Shown: positions 1 through 6,629, counted from the first letter of the stretch. The stretch: DNA of 7,101 bases from an uncultured Pseudomonas sp. (GCA_946886875.1 CAMPJN010000189.1:1-7101); one strand, 5' to 3'. Numbers and translations are program-made. The notes: generated by a model from the sequence alone, not told the origin.

Positions 1-703
1 ACATCGGCAGCGTCCACAGGTACACCGGGAAGCGCCCCATGTCCCAGCACATGGCATTGGACAGTGCGTTTAGATGGGCGCCGCGGTGGTGGTAGACCAC
101 GCCTTTGGGGTTGCCAGTGGTGCCCGAGGTGTAATTCAGGGCGATGGCCTGCCACTCGTCGGCGGGCATCTGCCAGGCATAGTCGGCGTCGCCCTGGGCC
201 AGCAGAGCCTCGTAGTCGTACTGGCCGATCAGTTGGCCGTCGGCGTATTCGGGGTCGTCGATGCCGATCACCAATGGCGGCTTCGGCAGATGGCTGATGG
301 CGCGCTGCACCATTTCGCCAAATTCCTTGTCTACCAGCAGCACCTTGGCTTCGCCGTGCTGCAGGATAAAGGCGATGGTTTCGGCATCCAGGCGGGTATT
401 GATGGCATTGAGCACGGCGCCGCACATGGGCACGCCGAAATGCGCCTCGAACATCGCCGGACCGTTCGGTGCTAGCACCGCCACCGTATCGCCCAGACCG
501 ATGCCTTGCTTGGCCAATGCGGAGGCCAAGCGGATACAACGGCTATAGGTCTCGCCCCAGGTCTGTCGCTGGCCGCCATTGATCAGCGCCAGACGCTGCG
601 GATAGACGCTGGCGGCACGCTCGAGAAAGCTCAGCGGGCTCAACGCCTGAAAATTCGCCGCATCGCGCGGCATGCCGTATTCGTAAGAATTAATGCTGTG
701 CAT
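1..703 (-). CDS. Acyl-CoA synthetase (AMP-forming), N-terminal part, cut by window edge
   Basis: Partial gene; about 234 N-terminal residues are visible and the 3' part lies beyond position 1. Members of this superfamily activate a fatty or other carboxylic acid with ATP to an acyl-adenylate and then transfer it to CoA. The ATG at 703 is preceded by GGAG 7-9 nt upstream on the minus strand. The translation begins MHSINSYEYGMP. The AMP-binding P-loop YTSGTTGNPKG is intact at residues 191-201 and is followed by VVYHHRGAHLNAL, as in the DmdB/short- to medium-chain acyl-CoA synthetase group. The visible end (PVYLWTLPM) is where that group normally continues with a FHCNGW motif. Full-length relatives are about 540-560 residues, so roughly 40% is present. 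It is divergent from the fabY-type gene, which fits fatty-acid metabolism, but the substrate cannot be told from this part. Confidence 0.93.
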   Translation of the reverse strand, partial: MHSINSYEYGMPRDAANFQALSPLSFLERAASVYPQRLALINGGQRQTWGETYSRCIRLASALAKQGIGLGDTVAVLAPNGPAMFEAHFGVPMCGAVLNAINTRLDAETIAFILQHGEAKVLLVDKEFGEMVQRAISHLPKPPLVIGIDDPEYADGQLIGQYDYEALLAQGDADYAWQMPADEWQAIALNYTSGTTGNPKGVVYHHRGAHLNALSNAMCWDMGRFPVYLWTLPM

Positions 704-876
704 CGGTGTTCTCCAGCTGCATCTTGGGCTGCATAAACCCTAGCAGGTGTAAGGTCTTGGCGAAGCGCGACCTTGGTCGAAGCCGTGACTCGCAGGTCAT
801 TAATCACGTCAGCATAAGCATTCGAACAGTCAAGCCGATGTCAGCGCCGCAGTTTTCTCCCGTGCCGGCAGAGTCG

Positions 877-894
877 GCGACAGTTCCCTGTCGC
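877..894 (+). other. Perfect 7-bp hairpin in fabY leader
   Basis: GCGACAG (877-883) and CTGTCGC (888-894) are exact reverse complements around a TTCC tetraloop. The hairpin ends 40 nt before the GTG start of the fabY-type gene. There is no U-tract, so it is not a standard terminator. It could be an operator dyad or an mRNA 5'-end structure. The symmetry is seen directly; the function is not known. Confidence 0.5.
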
Positions 895-921
895 GCTATC
901 AGGGCTGTCCCACATCTTTTT

Positions 922-926
922 GAGGA
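922..926 (+). promoter_or_regulatory. Ribosome binding site choosing the fabY GTG start
   Basis: GAGGA sits 8 nt before GTG 935. It decides the start against the in-frame TTG at 920, which has no SD sequence in front of it. Confidence 0.6.
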
Positions 927-934
927 CTTTCTCC

Positions 935-2854
935 GTGAAATCTCGCTTACCCGTGATCGTTGGTTTTGGCGGTTATAACGCAGCTGGCCGCAGTTCCTTT
1001 CACCACGGTTTCCGCCGCACCGTGATCGAGTCGATGGACATCCAGGCACGCCGGGAGACCCTTGCCGGCCTGGCGGTGATGATGAAGCTGGTCAAGGTGG
1101 TGGACGGCGCTCACCAGGATCACGACGGCAACAGCCTGAGCCTGGGCGAAATCGACAGCCGCTTCGCCGAACAGATACTCGCCTCGACTCTGGTACGGCG
1201 CATCGAAAAACAGCACCTGGACCCCGATGCCAGCCACTGGCAGAAGACCATCGACATCAGCGCCACAGCTGGTCACCCGCTGAGCTTTATCACCCTGCGC
1301 AAGCAACTGCCCGAACCGCTGCCCGCCGACTGGGTGGTGGACGAGCTGAACGCCACCGAAGTACTGGTCACCCTGCACGACAACTGCGCCTTCAAGGTCG
1401 ACAGCTACCGCGCTCTGCCGGTGAAATCCGCCGGCCAGTTACCCAGTGGCTTCGAACCGGGCGAGCTGTACCACTCGCACTTCCATCCACGCGGCCTGCA
1501 GCTGGCCGTGGTCGGCGCCACCGACGCCCTGCGCTCCACCGGCATACCCTGGGCCGACATCATGGCCAGGGTGCAGCCGGATCAGGTGGCGGTATTTGCC
1601 GGCAGCGGCATGAGCCAGATGGATGAAAATGGCTTCGGCGGCATGCTCCAGGCCCGCCTCAAGGGCAACCGGGTCACCGCCAAGCAATGCCCACTGGGGC
1701 TCAACAGCATGCCGGCGGACTTTATCAACGCCTATGTTTTGGGCAGCGTCGGCACCACCGGCAGCGTCACCGGCGCCTGCGCCACCTTTCTGTATAACCT
1801 GCAGAAGGGCATCGAACAGATCAGCAGTGGCCGCTCCCGGGTCGTCCTGGTGGGTAACAGCGAGGCGCCGATCACCCCCGAGTTTATCGACGGCTACGGC
1901 GCCATGGGCGCCCTGGCCACCGAGGATGGTCTGCGCAAGATCGAGGGCAAGGAGGATGTGGACCGCAGCGAGGTGGACTTCCGCCGGGCCAGCCGCCCAT
2001 TCGGCGAGAACTGCGGTTTCACCCTCGCCGAGTCGACGCAATTTATCCTGCTGATGGACGACGAGCTGGCCATGGAGCTGGGGGCCGATGTGCATGGCGC
2101 CGTGCCGGATGTGTTTATCAACGCCGATGGCTTCAAGAAATCCATCTCCGCCCCCGGTCCCGGCAACTACCTGACCATGGCCAAGGCCGTGGCCTGCGCC
2201 GCCCAACTGCTCGGTACCGAGGCGGTACGCCAGCGCAGTTTCGTGCATGCCCACGGCTCCAGCACCCCGGCCAACCGAGTGACCGAATCCGAGCTACTCG
2301 ACCGCGTAGCCGCCGCCTTCGGTATCGAAAACTGGCCGGTAGCGGCGGTCAAGGCCTATGTCGGCCACTCCCTGGCTCCAGCCAGCGGCGACCAGCTGAT
2401 ATCGGCCCTGGGCACCTTCCAGCACGGCCTGCTGCCGGGCTTGAAGACCATCGACAAGGTTGCCGATGATGTCCACCGCCAACACATCAGCCTGGAGGTA
2501 AAAGACCGTCAGCTCACTGGCATGGACGTCTGCTTCCTCAACTCCAAAGGCTTTGGCGGTAATAACGCCACCGGCGTGCTGCTGTCGCCCCAGGTCACCG
2601 AGCGCATGCTGCGCAAACGCCATGGCGAGGCAGCTTTCAACGCCTGGCAAGCCAAGCGCGAGACCACCCGCGCGGTTGCCGCGGCGTACGACCAGCAAGC
2701 CCTGCTCGGCCAGTTCGATATCCTCTACAACTTCGGCAAGGACCTGATCAACGATCAGGAGCTGGAAATCAGCCCCGAGCAGATCAAGGTGCCGGGCTTC
2801 GCTCAACCGCTGGTATTCAAAGTCGACGATCGCTACGCGGATATGCTCGACTAG
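935..2854 (+). CDS. fabY: FabY-type beta-ketoacyl-ACP synthase
   Basis: 639-residue condensing enzyme. FabY of Pseudomonas aeruginosa (PA5174) starts fatty-acid synthesis by condensing acetyl-CoA with malonyl-ACP, taking the role FabH plays in E. coli. The length (about 630-640 aa) and the long N-terminal region before the thiolase-fold core fit FabY rather than the roughly 410-aa FabB/FabF. The expected Cys-His-His triad is visible: Cys282 in TGACAT, His440 in VHAHGSS, and His478 in VGHSLAPASGD. The C-terminal loop KGFGGNNATG corresponds to the FGGTNA loop of KAS I/II. I chose the GTG at 935 because GAGGA at 922-926 is 8 nt upstream. An in-frame TTG at 920 would start before that site. The early motif VIVGFGGYNAAGRSSFHHG is typical of the family. 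It ends 10 nt before the convergent hslR stop with no terminator between. Cytoplasmic. The symbol is assigned by resemblance from memory, not by a search. Confidence 0.9.
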   Translation: MKSRLPVIVGFGGYNAAGRSSFHHGFRRTVIESMDIQARRETLAGLAVMMKLVKVVDGAHQDHDGNSLSLGEIDSRFAEQILASTLVRRIEKQHLDPDASHWQKTIDISATAGHPLSFITLRKQLPEPLPADWVVDELNATEVLVTLHDNCAFKVDSYRALPVKSAGQLPSGFEPGELYHSHFHPRGLQLAVVGATDALRSTGIPWADIMARVQPDQVAVFAGSGMSQMDENGFGGMLQARLKGNRVTAKQCPLGLNSMPADFINAYVLGSVGTTGSVTGACATFLYNLQKGIEQISSGRSRVVLVGNSEAPITPEFIDGYGAMGALATEDGLRKIEGKEDVDRSEVDFRRASRPFGENCGFTLAESTQFILLMDDELAMELGADVHGAVPDVFINADGFKKSISAPGPGNYLTMAKAVACAAQLLGTEAVRQRSFVHAHGSSTPANRVTESELLDRVAAAFGIENWPVAAVKAYVGHSLAPASGDQLISALGTFQHGLLPGLKTIDKVADDVHRQHISLEVKDRQLTGMDVCFLNSKGFGGNNATGVLLSPQVTERMLRKRHGEAAFNAWQAKRETTRAVAAAYDQQALLGQFDILYNFGKDLINDQELEISPEQIKVPGFAQPLVFKVDDRYADMLD

Positions 2855-2864
2855 CGGGCCGCGG

Positions 2865-3260
2865 TCAATCCTGGTCGCTGCGAAACCTATGGATCTGCCG
2901 CCGCTGCTTCTTGCTCGGCCGACCATCGGTCTGCATGCCCAGGGCGCCGGCTTTGCGTTGCGCCGTGGCCTGTTCTCGGCGTTCGATGCTCTCGGCGGTT
3001 TCCGCGTACAGCGTCTGGGCCTCGGGCGCGCCACGGCGCACCACCGATAGCGCCTGGATCACCACAGTGCGCTCGTCGAAACCATTGCGGATCAGCAACT
3101 CATCACCTACTCGCGGCTCCTTGCCCGGCTTGCAGCGCTCGCCGCGGCAATGCACCTTGCCGCCCTCGATCGCCGCCTTGGCCAGGGCGCGGGTCTTGTA
3201 AAAGCGCGCGGCCCAGAGCCATTTGTCCAGGCGTACCTTGTCGTCTTCTTTATCCTTCAT
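2865..3260 (-). CDS. hslR: Ribosome-associated heat shock protein Hsp15 (HslR), S4 domain
   Basis: 131 residues, close to the 133 of E. coli Hsp15. Hsp15 binds free 50S subunits that still carry a nascent peptidyl-tRNA after abnormal dissociation and helps recycle them. The protein starts MKDKEDDKVRLDKWLW. It carries an S4 RNA-binding domain at about residues 8-70 (LDKWLWAARFYKTRALA...GGKVHCRGERCKPGKEPRVGDEL). A basic C-terminal tail (GRPSKKQRRQIHRF) follows, as expected for an rRNA-binding protein. The ATG at 3260 follows a GGGGGA stretch on the minus strand. The same frame stays open upstream to about 3824, but only as antisense of rimB. It is convergent with fabY and divergent from rimB. 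A heat-shock promoter would be expected from the E. coli gene, but I could not identify one. Confidence 0.93.
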   Translation of the reverse strand: MKDKEDDKVRLDKWLWAARFYKTRALAKAAIEGGKVHCRGERCKPGKEPRVGDELLIRNGFDERTVVIQALSVVRRGAPEAQTLYAETAESIERREQATAQRKAGALGMQTDGRPSKKQRRQIHRFRSDQD

Positions 3261-3359
3261 CCATCCCCCAAGAATGCCAGTAGGCTGCCGGACATTTTGC
3301 CTGATGCAGTTGTCATAAGGGCCAACTAGAATGCCCGCAAATACTGCGGACGACTGTGT

Positions 3360-3827
3360 GTGAAAACTTTCGACCAACTCAACGTGACCGGCCTGCGCGA
3401 GTGGATCAACCTGCCGGAGCTGGGCATGGTCGGCTTGCGCGCGAAGATCGATACCGGCGCTCGCACCTCCTGCCTGCATGCCAGCGATATTCAGCCGTTC
3501 GAGCGCGATGGCGAGCAGTGGGTGCGCTTCGCCGCGCACCTCGGCACCCTGGTGCAACGTCGCCATCGCTGCGAAGCGCCGGTGGTATCGGTCAAGATGA
3601 TCAAGAGCTCTAACGGCCATGCACAGTCGCGCTACGTGATCCGCACACGCCTGACCCTGGGTGAGCGCGAGTGGCCGGTGGAGTTCACCCTGACCTGCCG
3701 CAAAACCATGCGCTATCGCATCCTGCTCGGCTCCAAAGCGCTGATCGACGGGCAATTGCTGGTCAACCCGGCACTCAACTATGTACAGAAAAAACCCATC
3801 CTCGCTGACCTTTCTGGTGCTCAATGA
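3360..3827 (+). CDS. rimB: RimB-like protein, retropepsin-fold ('ATP-dependent zinc protease' family)
   Basis: 155 residues, matching the PF05618 family usually found beside rimK. The signature [11 protein letters not shown] (Asp31-Thr-Gly-Ala34) and the later hydrophobic-hydrophobic-Gly element ILLG (121-124) are the two hallmarks of a retropepsin-like aspartic peptidase fold. No HExxH zinc motif and no nucleotide-binding motif is visible, so the common family name 'ATP-dependent zinc protease' is probably misleading. The start is the GTG at 3360, with a weak GCGGA 9 nt upstream; no better in-frame start exists nearby. The stop overlaps the rimK start (ATGA at 3824-3827), so translation is probably coupled. 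In Pseudomonas, RimB has been linked to control of RimK-dependent S6 glutamylation; its direct action here is inferred from context. Gene order hslR-rimB-rimK matches PA5195-PA5197 of P. aeruginosa as I recall it. No rimA lies next to it here. Confidence 0.85.
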   Translation: MKTFDQLNVTGLREWINLPELGMVGLRAKIDTGARTSCLHASDIQPFERDGEQWVRFAAHLGTLVQRRHRCEAPVVSVKMIKSSNGHAQSRYVIRTRLTLGEREWPVEFTLTCRKTMRYRILLGSKALIDGQLLVNPALNYVQKKPILADLSGAQ

Positions 3828-4729
3828 AAATCGCCGTGCTGTCGCGCAACCCGCGCCTGTATTCCACTCGTCGCCTGGTCGAAGCCGGTCAGCAGCGGGG
3901 CCATGAGGTGGTGGTGATCGACACCCTGCGCGCCTATATGAACATCGCCAGCCACAAACCGCAGATCCATTACCGCGGCAAACCGCTGGAAGGTTTCGAT
4001 GCGGTGATCCCGCGGATCGGCGCCTCGGTGACCTTCTACGGCTGCGCGGTGCTGCGTCAGTTCGAGATGATGGGGGTGTTCCCGCTCAACGAATCGGTGG
4101 CCATCGCCCGCTCGCGCGACAAGCTGCGCTCGCTGCAGCTGCTGTCGCGCCGCGGCGTCGGTTTGCCAGTCACCGGTTTCGCCCACTCCCCCGACGATAT
4201 CGACGACCTGATCCAGATGGTCAATGGCGCGCCACTGGTGATCAAGGTGCTGGAGGGCACCCAGGGTATAGGCGTGGTGCTGTGCGAAACAGCCAAAGCC
4301 GCCGAGTCGGTGATCGAGGCCTTTATGGGTCTCAAGCAGGACATCATGGTCCAGGAATACATCAAGGAAGCCGGCGGCGCCGACATCCGCTGTTTCGTGG
4401 TCGGCGACAAGGTCATCGCCGCAATGAAACGCCAGGCCAAACCAGGCGAGTTCCGCTCCAACCTGCACCGCGGCGGTAGCGCCAGCCTGATCAAGATCAC
4501 CCCGGAAGAACGCATGACCGCAATCCGCGCGGCCAAGGTCATGGGCCTGTCGGTGGCGGGGGTGGATATCCTGCGTTCCAACCACGGCCCGCTGGTGATG
4601 GAAGTCAATTCATCGCCGGGCCTGGAAGGCATCGAAACCACCACCGGCAAGGACGTCGCCAGCCTGGTGATCCAATACCTGGAGAAAAACGGCGGCCCGC
4701 ACCTGACCCGCACCAAGGGTAAGGGTTAA
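3824..4729 (+). CDS. rimK: Ribosomal protein S6 glutamate ligase RimK (ATP-grasp)
   Basis: 301 residues; E. coli RimK has 300. RimK uses ATP to add glutamates to the C-terminus of ribosomal protein S6. In pseudomonads this modification has been tied to proteome and lifestyle control. The N-terminal domain ([18 protein letters not shown]) is followed by the ATP-grasp fold. Lys141 in [12 protein letters not shown] and the glycine-rich loop 145-150 bind ATP. MVQEYI and the Mg2+-binding element MEVNSSPG (Glu260, Asn262) are intact. No residues appear to be missing. The ATG overlaps the rimB stop by 4 nt and has only a weak SD, which suggests it is translated by coupling to rimB. It is followed by REP-like repeats and is convergent with the cytochrome-lectin gene. 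Cytoplasmic. Confidence 0.96.
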   Translation: MKIAVLSRNPRLYSTRRLVEAGQQRGHEVVVIDTLRAYMNIASHKPQIHYRGKPLEGFDAVIPRIGASVTFYGCAVLRQFEMMGVFPLNESVAIARSRDKLRSLQLLSRRGVGLPVTGFAHSPDDIDDLIQMVNGAPLVIKVLEGTQGIGVVLCETAKAAESVIEAFMGLKQDIMVQEYIKEAGGADIRCFVVGDKVIAAMKRQAKPGEFRSNLHRGGSASLIKITPEERMTAIRAAKVMGLSVAGVDILRSNHGPLVMEVNSSPGLEGIETTTGKDVASLVIQYLEKNGGPHLTRTKGKG

Positions 4730-4752
4730 CCGGGAAGAATGGATTGGGCGGG

Positions 4753-4775
4753 ATCGCGGCCAAGGCCGCTCCTAC
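4753..4775 (-). repeat. REP-like palindromic element 1
   Basis: On the minus strand a GTAG head (4775-4772) is followed by the palindrome GCGGCC-TT-GGCCGC (4769-4756). This is the pattern of the abundant Pseudomonas REP sequences that carry a GTAG/GTGG head. It lies in the 3' region of rimK. Typical copies number in the hundreds per genome, which cannot be checked here. Confidence 0.65.
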
Positions 4776-4789
4776 GAATATGTCGTCCC

Positions 4790-4864
4790 GTAGCCTGATA
4801 AGCCTTGGCGCAATCCGGGAAGCGATGTCAGCCGCGTAATTCCCCCGGATTTCATACGGGCTGC
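4790..4864. repeat. Inverted pair of REP-like elements (BIME-like)
   Basis: A plus-strand unit (4790-4819) starts with GTAG and ends AATCCGGG. A minus-strand unit (4864-4844) starts with GCAG, followed by CCCGTATGAAATCCGGG. Both resemble the common GTAGCCCGGAT...ATCCGGG repeat, each with mismatches in its first half. They face one another across a 24-nt spacer (4820-4843), so the whole can fold as an imperfect inverted repeat. It lies between the convergent rimK and cytochrome-lectin genes. Confidence 0.55.
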
Positions 4865-4900
4865 GAAGCGCCATTTTTCTGAAATCTGGCTTTATCTGGT

Positions 4901-4928
4901 CGTCCAGGCACCGCTCGGTGCCTGGGCG
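4901..4928 (-). terminator. Strong hairpin after the cytochrome-lectin gene
   Basis: CCAGGCACC (4904-4912) pairs perfectly with GGTGCCTGG (4917-4925) around GCTC. One wobble and two further pairs extend the stem to 12 bp. It begins about 19 nt past the stop of the minus-strand gene at 4948, as expected for an intrinsic terminator, but no U-tract follows on either strand. It may act as a 3' mRNA stabiliser or a weak bidirectional terminator. Confidence 0.45.
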
Positions 4929-4947
4929 ATTCGCTGTGCGTAGGCCG

Positions 4948-6351
4948 TTAGCCGCCGCAACAACCGCAGACGGACATCTTGCCCGGTTCGGTGGTGGTCC
5001 AGTTGCCGTTCCAGCCGCCGTTGGTTTTGCAGGTTTGCGGGCATTTCTGCTCCGCATCGCTGTTGTTCCAGATCGGTCCGGCCTGCACATCGGTGGGCGT
5101 GGCGCACTGGCCTTCCATGATGTCGTCGAAGATATGGCTCAAGCCCGACGACGGCAGGGTGTTGCTGGTTTTCGAGCCGTCGAAGTTGTGGCAGCCGAAG
5201 CAGTTGGAGACGAACGATGAGGTGAGATCGACGTTCTGGTGGGTGGTTTCCATCACCGTATTGGCCAGGCGCATCGAGCCGCGCTGGTTGGAGACGATGG
5301 AGGACGGTTGGGTAACGTCGTTTTCCCAGAGTGCGCCGACCATCATGTAGTTCTGCCACACCGACATCGGGCTATCGCTGCCCAGGGCGCTGAGGAAGCC
5401 CTGAATCTGCGTATTCATCGAGTCGATGATGGCGATGTTGTCGGTACCTTCATGGTCGCTGGGGTCCGTGCCATCGTGGAACACCTGGCAGATTTCCGAG
5501 GCCGGGCCGGTGATGCTGGTGGCGGGCGTGGCGGCGTTGAAGCTGCAGGCGCCGGTGATGGTCGGCAGTTGCTCGACGCAGGCGGCGCTGGCGAACGACC
5601 AGCCGGACGCCGGCGCGGTGCCGGGATTCGAACAGTCAGGGGCGTTGCTGCGGTGTTCGAAAGTGACCCAGATGAATTCAGGGTGCAGGGCGGTGGCGAT
5701 CACCATGTGGAAGCCGACCATACCGAGCAGCTCGGTGCCGGGCACGTTGTCGATATCCGCTTCCATCCAGAAGTAGCTGGCCTTTTCCGCATCGGTGATA
5801 ACGCGCCAGGCGGTCTTCATCTCGGTGGTGCCGGCAGGAAACTGCGGCGCCGACTGGATCTGCCCGACGTTGCAGAGGTTGCGGCTGAAACGCACGTCGT
5901 AGAACACCACGTTGCCGTTCTGGTCGTAGATGGTGTCTTCGCCGCCGGCCTGGCCGATGCGCTCGGGAATGACAAACGGGGTGTTGGCGTCCTGGGGTTT
6001 CTCGACACGCACGAACACGACCTTCTGCGGCGCATTGGCAGCACAGGAATCGCCTTCGAGTTGCAGAATCGGATAGTTGGCCGCGACTTCGAAGTTGCGC
6101 AGGCTGGCGTCGCCCGCCGACGGGCTCACCAGGTCGAAAAACCATTGCCAGCTGAATTGATAGAAGTCGCAGAACTGCGCATTGCTGCCGTTGGGGATTT
6201 CGCTTGGCGGATTGGGGCTGGTGATCCAGCTCGAACTGGCCTCGCAGACGGGGGTGGCGGCCATGACGCCTCGGGCGCCGAGCGAGGCGAATAACAGCAA
6301 TAGCGATAAGAACAGGAATTTGATCAGGCTTGGGTTATGCGTGCGGCTCAT
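4948..6351 (-). CDS. Exported c-type cytochrome-like protein with C-terminal mannan-binding (MVL-type) lectin module
   Basis: 467 residues. I chose the ATG at 6351 because GGAG lies 9 nt upstream. It encodes a Sec signal peptide (MSRTHNPSLIKFLFLSLLLLF..., hydrophobic core about 12-24, likely cleavage after VMA/MAA at 31-32). The mature part is aromatic and Cys-rich (FCDFYQFSWQWFFDL). It contains HPEFIWVTFEHRSNAPDC from His223 and LANTVMETTHQ (362-372), then a single haem c motif CFGCH (Cys384, Cys387, His388) followed by LSHIFDDIM. This pattern resembles a family of secreted single-haem cytochrome-like proteins of unknown function. The last 45 residues (from about Gln423: AGPIWNNSDAEQKCP...WNGNWTTTEPGKMSVCGC) match a repeat of the Microcystis viridis mannan-binding lectin MVL (PF12151), with extra cysteines. 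The likely site is periplasmic or extracellular. Function is unknown; binding to a glycan surface with a redox or haem role is only inference. Convergent with rimK. Confidence 0.85.
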   Translation of the reverse strand: MSRTHNPSLIKFLFLSLLLLFASLGARGVMAATPVCEASSSWITSPNPPSEIPNGSNAQFCDFYQFSWQWFFDLVSPSAGDASLRNFEVAANYPILQLEGDSCAANAPQKVVFVRVEKPQDANTPFVIPERIGQAGGEDTIYDQNGNVVFYDVRFSRNLCNVGQIQSAPQFPAGTTEMKTAWRVITDAEKASYFWMEADIDNVPGTELLGMVGFHMVIATALHPEFIWVTFEHRSNAPDCSNPGTAPASGWSFASAACVEQLPTITGACSFNAATPATSITGPASEICQVFHDGTDPSDHEGTDNIAIIDSMNTQIQGFLSALGSDSPMSVWQNYMMVGALWENDVTQPSSIVSNQRGSMRLANTVMETTHQNVDLTSSFVSNCFGCHNFDGSKTSNTLPSSGLSHIFDDIMEGQCATPTDVQAGPIWNNSDAEQKCPQTCKTNGGWNGNWTTTEPGKMSVCGCCGG

Positions 6352-6424
6352 TATTGTTATCTCCATGTATGAACGATGCATCCGGTCGGCAAAGCGGTAT
6401 GGCGATTTTCAGCTGCGTGAGTGC

Positions 6425-6472
6425 GCCTCCTGAGCGTGGTGATGATGGCGAAAGCCGAAAAAAGCAGGAGGC
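6425..6472 (+). promoter_or_regulatory. Inverted repeat able to mask a perfect Shine-Dalgarno
   Basis: GCCTCCTG (6425-6432) is the exact reverse complement of CAGGAGGC (6465-6472), which contains the SD AGGAGG of the small ORF at 6477. The 32-nt loop holds GGC-GAAA-GCC (6447-6456), a GNRA tetraloop hairpin. A second complement, CTCCTGC (6554-6560), could pair with GCAGGAG (6464-6470) instead. This would fit a switching leader, but chance cannot be excluded in GC-rich sequence. Confidence 0.35.
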
Positions 6473-6476
6473 AAGC

Positions 6477-6587
6477 ATGGCTACGACGGTCCGCCAATGC
6501 TGGCGGAGCGGCGGCTCAAACGGTGCGGGTCGAAGCGGTAGGCGGCTGAGTGGCTCCTGCCTGCGGGTGCTCCCTGCTGTGAATTGA
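6477..6587 (+). CDS. Possible 36-residue small ORF with perfect SD
   Basis: ATG at 6477 is preceded by AGGAGG with 5-nt spacing, the strongest SD in the window, and the ORF ends TGA at 6585-6587. The peptide begins MATTVRQCWRSGG and is rich in Arg, Gly and Ser, with two Cys. I recognise no family. It uses AGG, CGA and AGT codons that are uncommon in the neighbours, and the frame stays open well upstream, so coding is uncertain. No gene follows on the same strand, so it is not an obvious leader peptide for a downstream operon. It could instead be part of a small RNA, or spurious. Confidence 0.25.
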   Translation: MATTVRQCWRSGGSNGAGRSGRRLSGSCLRVLPAVN

Positions 6588-6629
6588 CGCTAGAAGAGCA
6601 CTGGGCGCTTGGCAAGGAGAGATGGTGAG

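Larger units (their letters stand above)
704..934. promoter_or_regulatory. Divergent leader/promoter region between acyl-CoA synthetase and fabY-type gene
   Basis: 231 nt with no convincing ORF. It must carry the promoters of both divergent genes. I could not find a well-spaced -35/-10 pair on either strand. TTGACT on the minus strand (833-828) has no good -10 at 16-18 nt. Visible structure is an imperfect tandem repeat (cttggcgaagcgcgac, 756-771, followed by cttggtcgaagccgtgac, 772-789) and a hairpin at 877-894. The regulatory role is inferred from position only. Confidence 0.55.

Noticed and set aside
920..934. TTG start for the fabY-type gene, adding five residues
   Set aside because: The SD GAGGA lies downstream of this TTG and is correctly spaced only for the GTG at 935.
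1439..2254. 271-codon open frame on the minus strand
   Set aside because: It lies fully antisense inside the fabY-type gene, whose catalytic triad and motifs are intact; no recognisable domain in the antisense product.
3327..3332. TAGAAT as a -10 box for rimB
   Set aside because: No -35-like hexamer lies 16-18 nt upstream and there is no extended TG motif, so it cannot be supported as a promoter.
3261..3824. Long N-terminal extension of the hslR frame (188 extra residues)
   Set aside because: The extension is antisense to rimB and crosses the intergenic region. The S4 protein has the normal family length when started at 3260, which has an SD.
3821..4585. 254-codon open frame on the minus strand
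   Set aside because: Antisense to rimK, which is a complete and well-conserved gene; His/Asp/Gln-rich shadow translation.
5239..6294. 351-codon open frame on the plus strand
   Set aside because: It is entirely antisense to the cytochrome-lectin gene, has no SD, and its composition (runs of Gly, Ala, Val, Asp, His) is that of a GC-rich mirror frame.
6361..6390. TTGCCG/TACATG promoter for the cytochrome-lectin gene
   Set aside because: Only 4/6 and 3/6 matches, and the start of transcription would fall at or inside the ribosome binding site.
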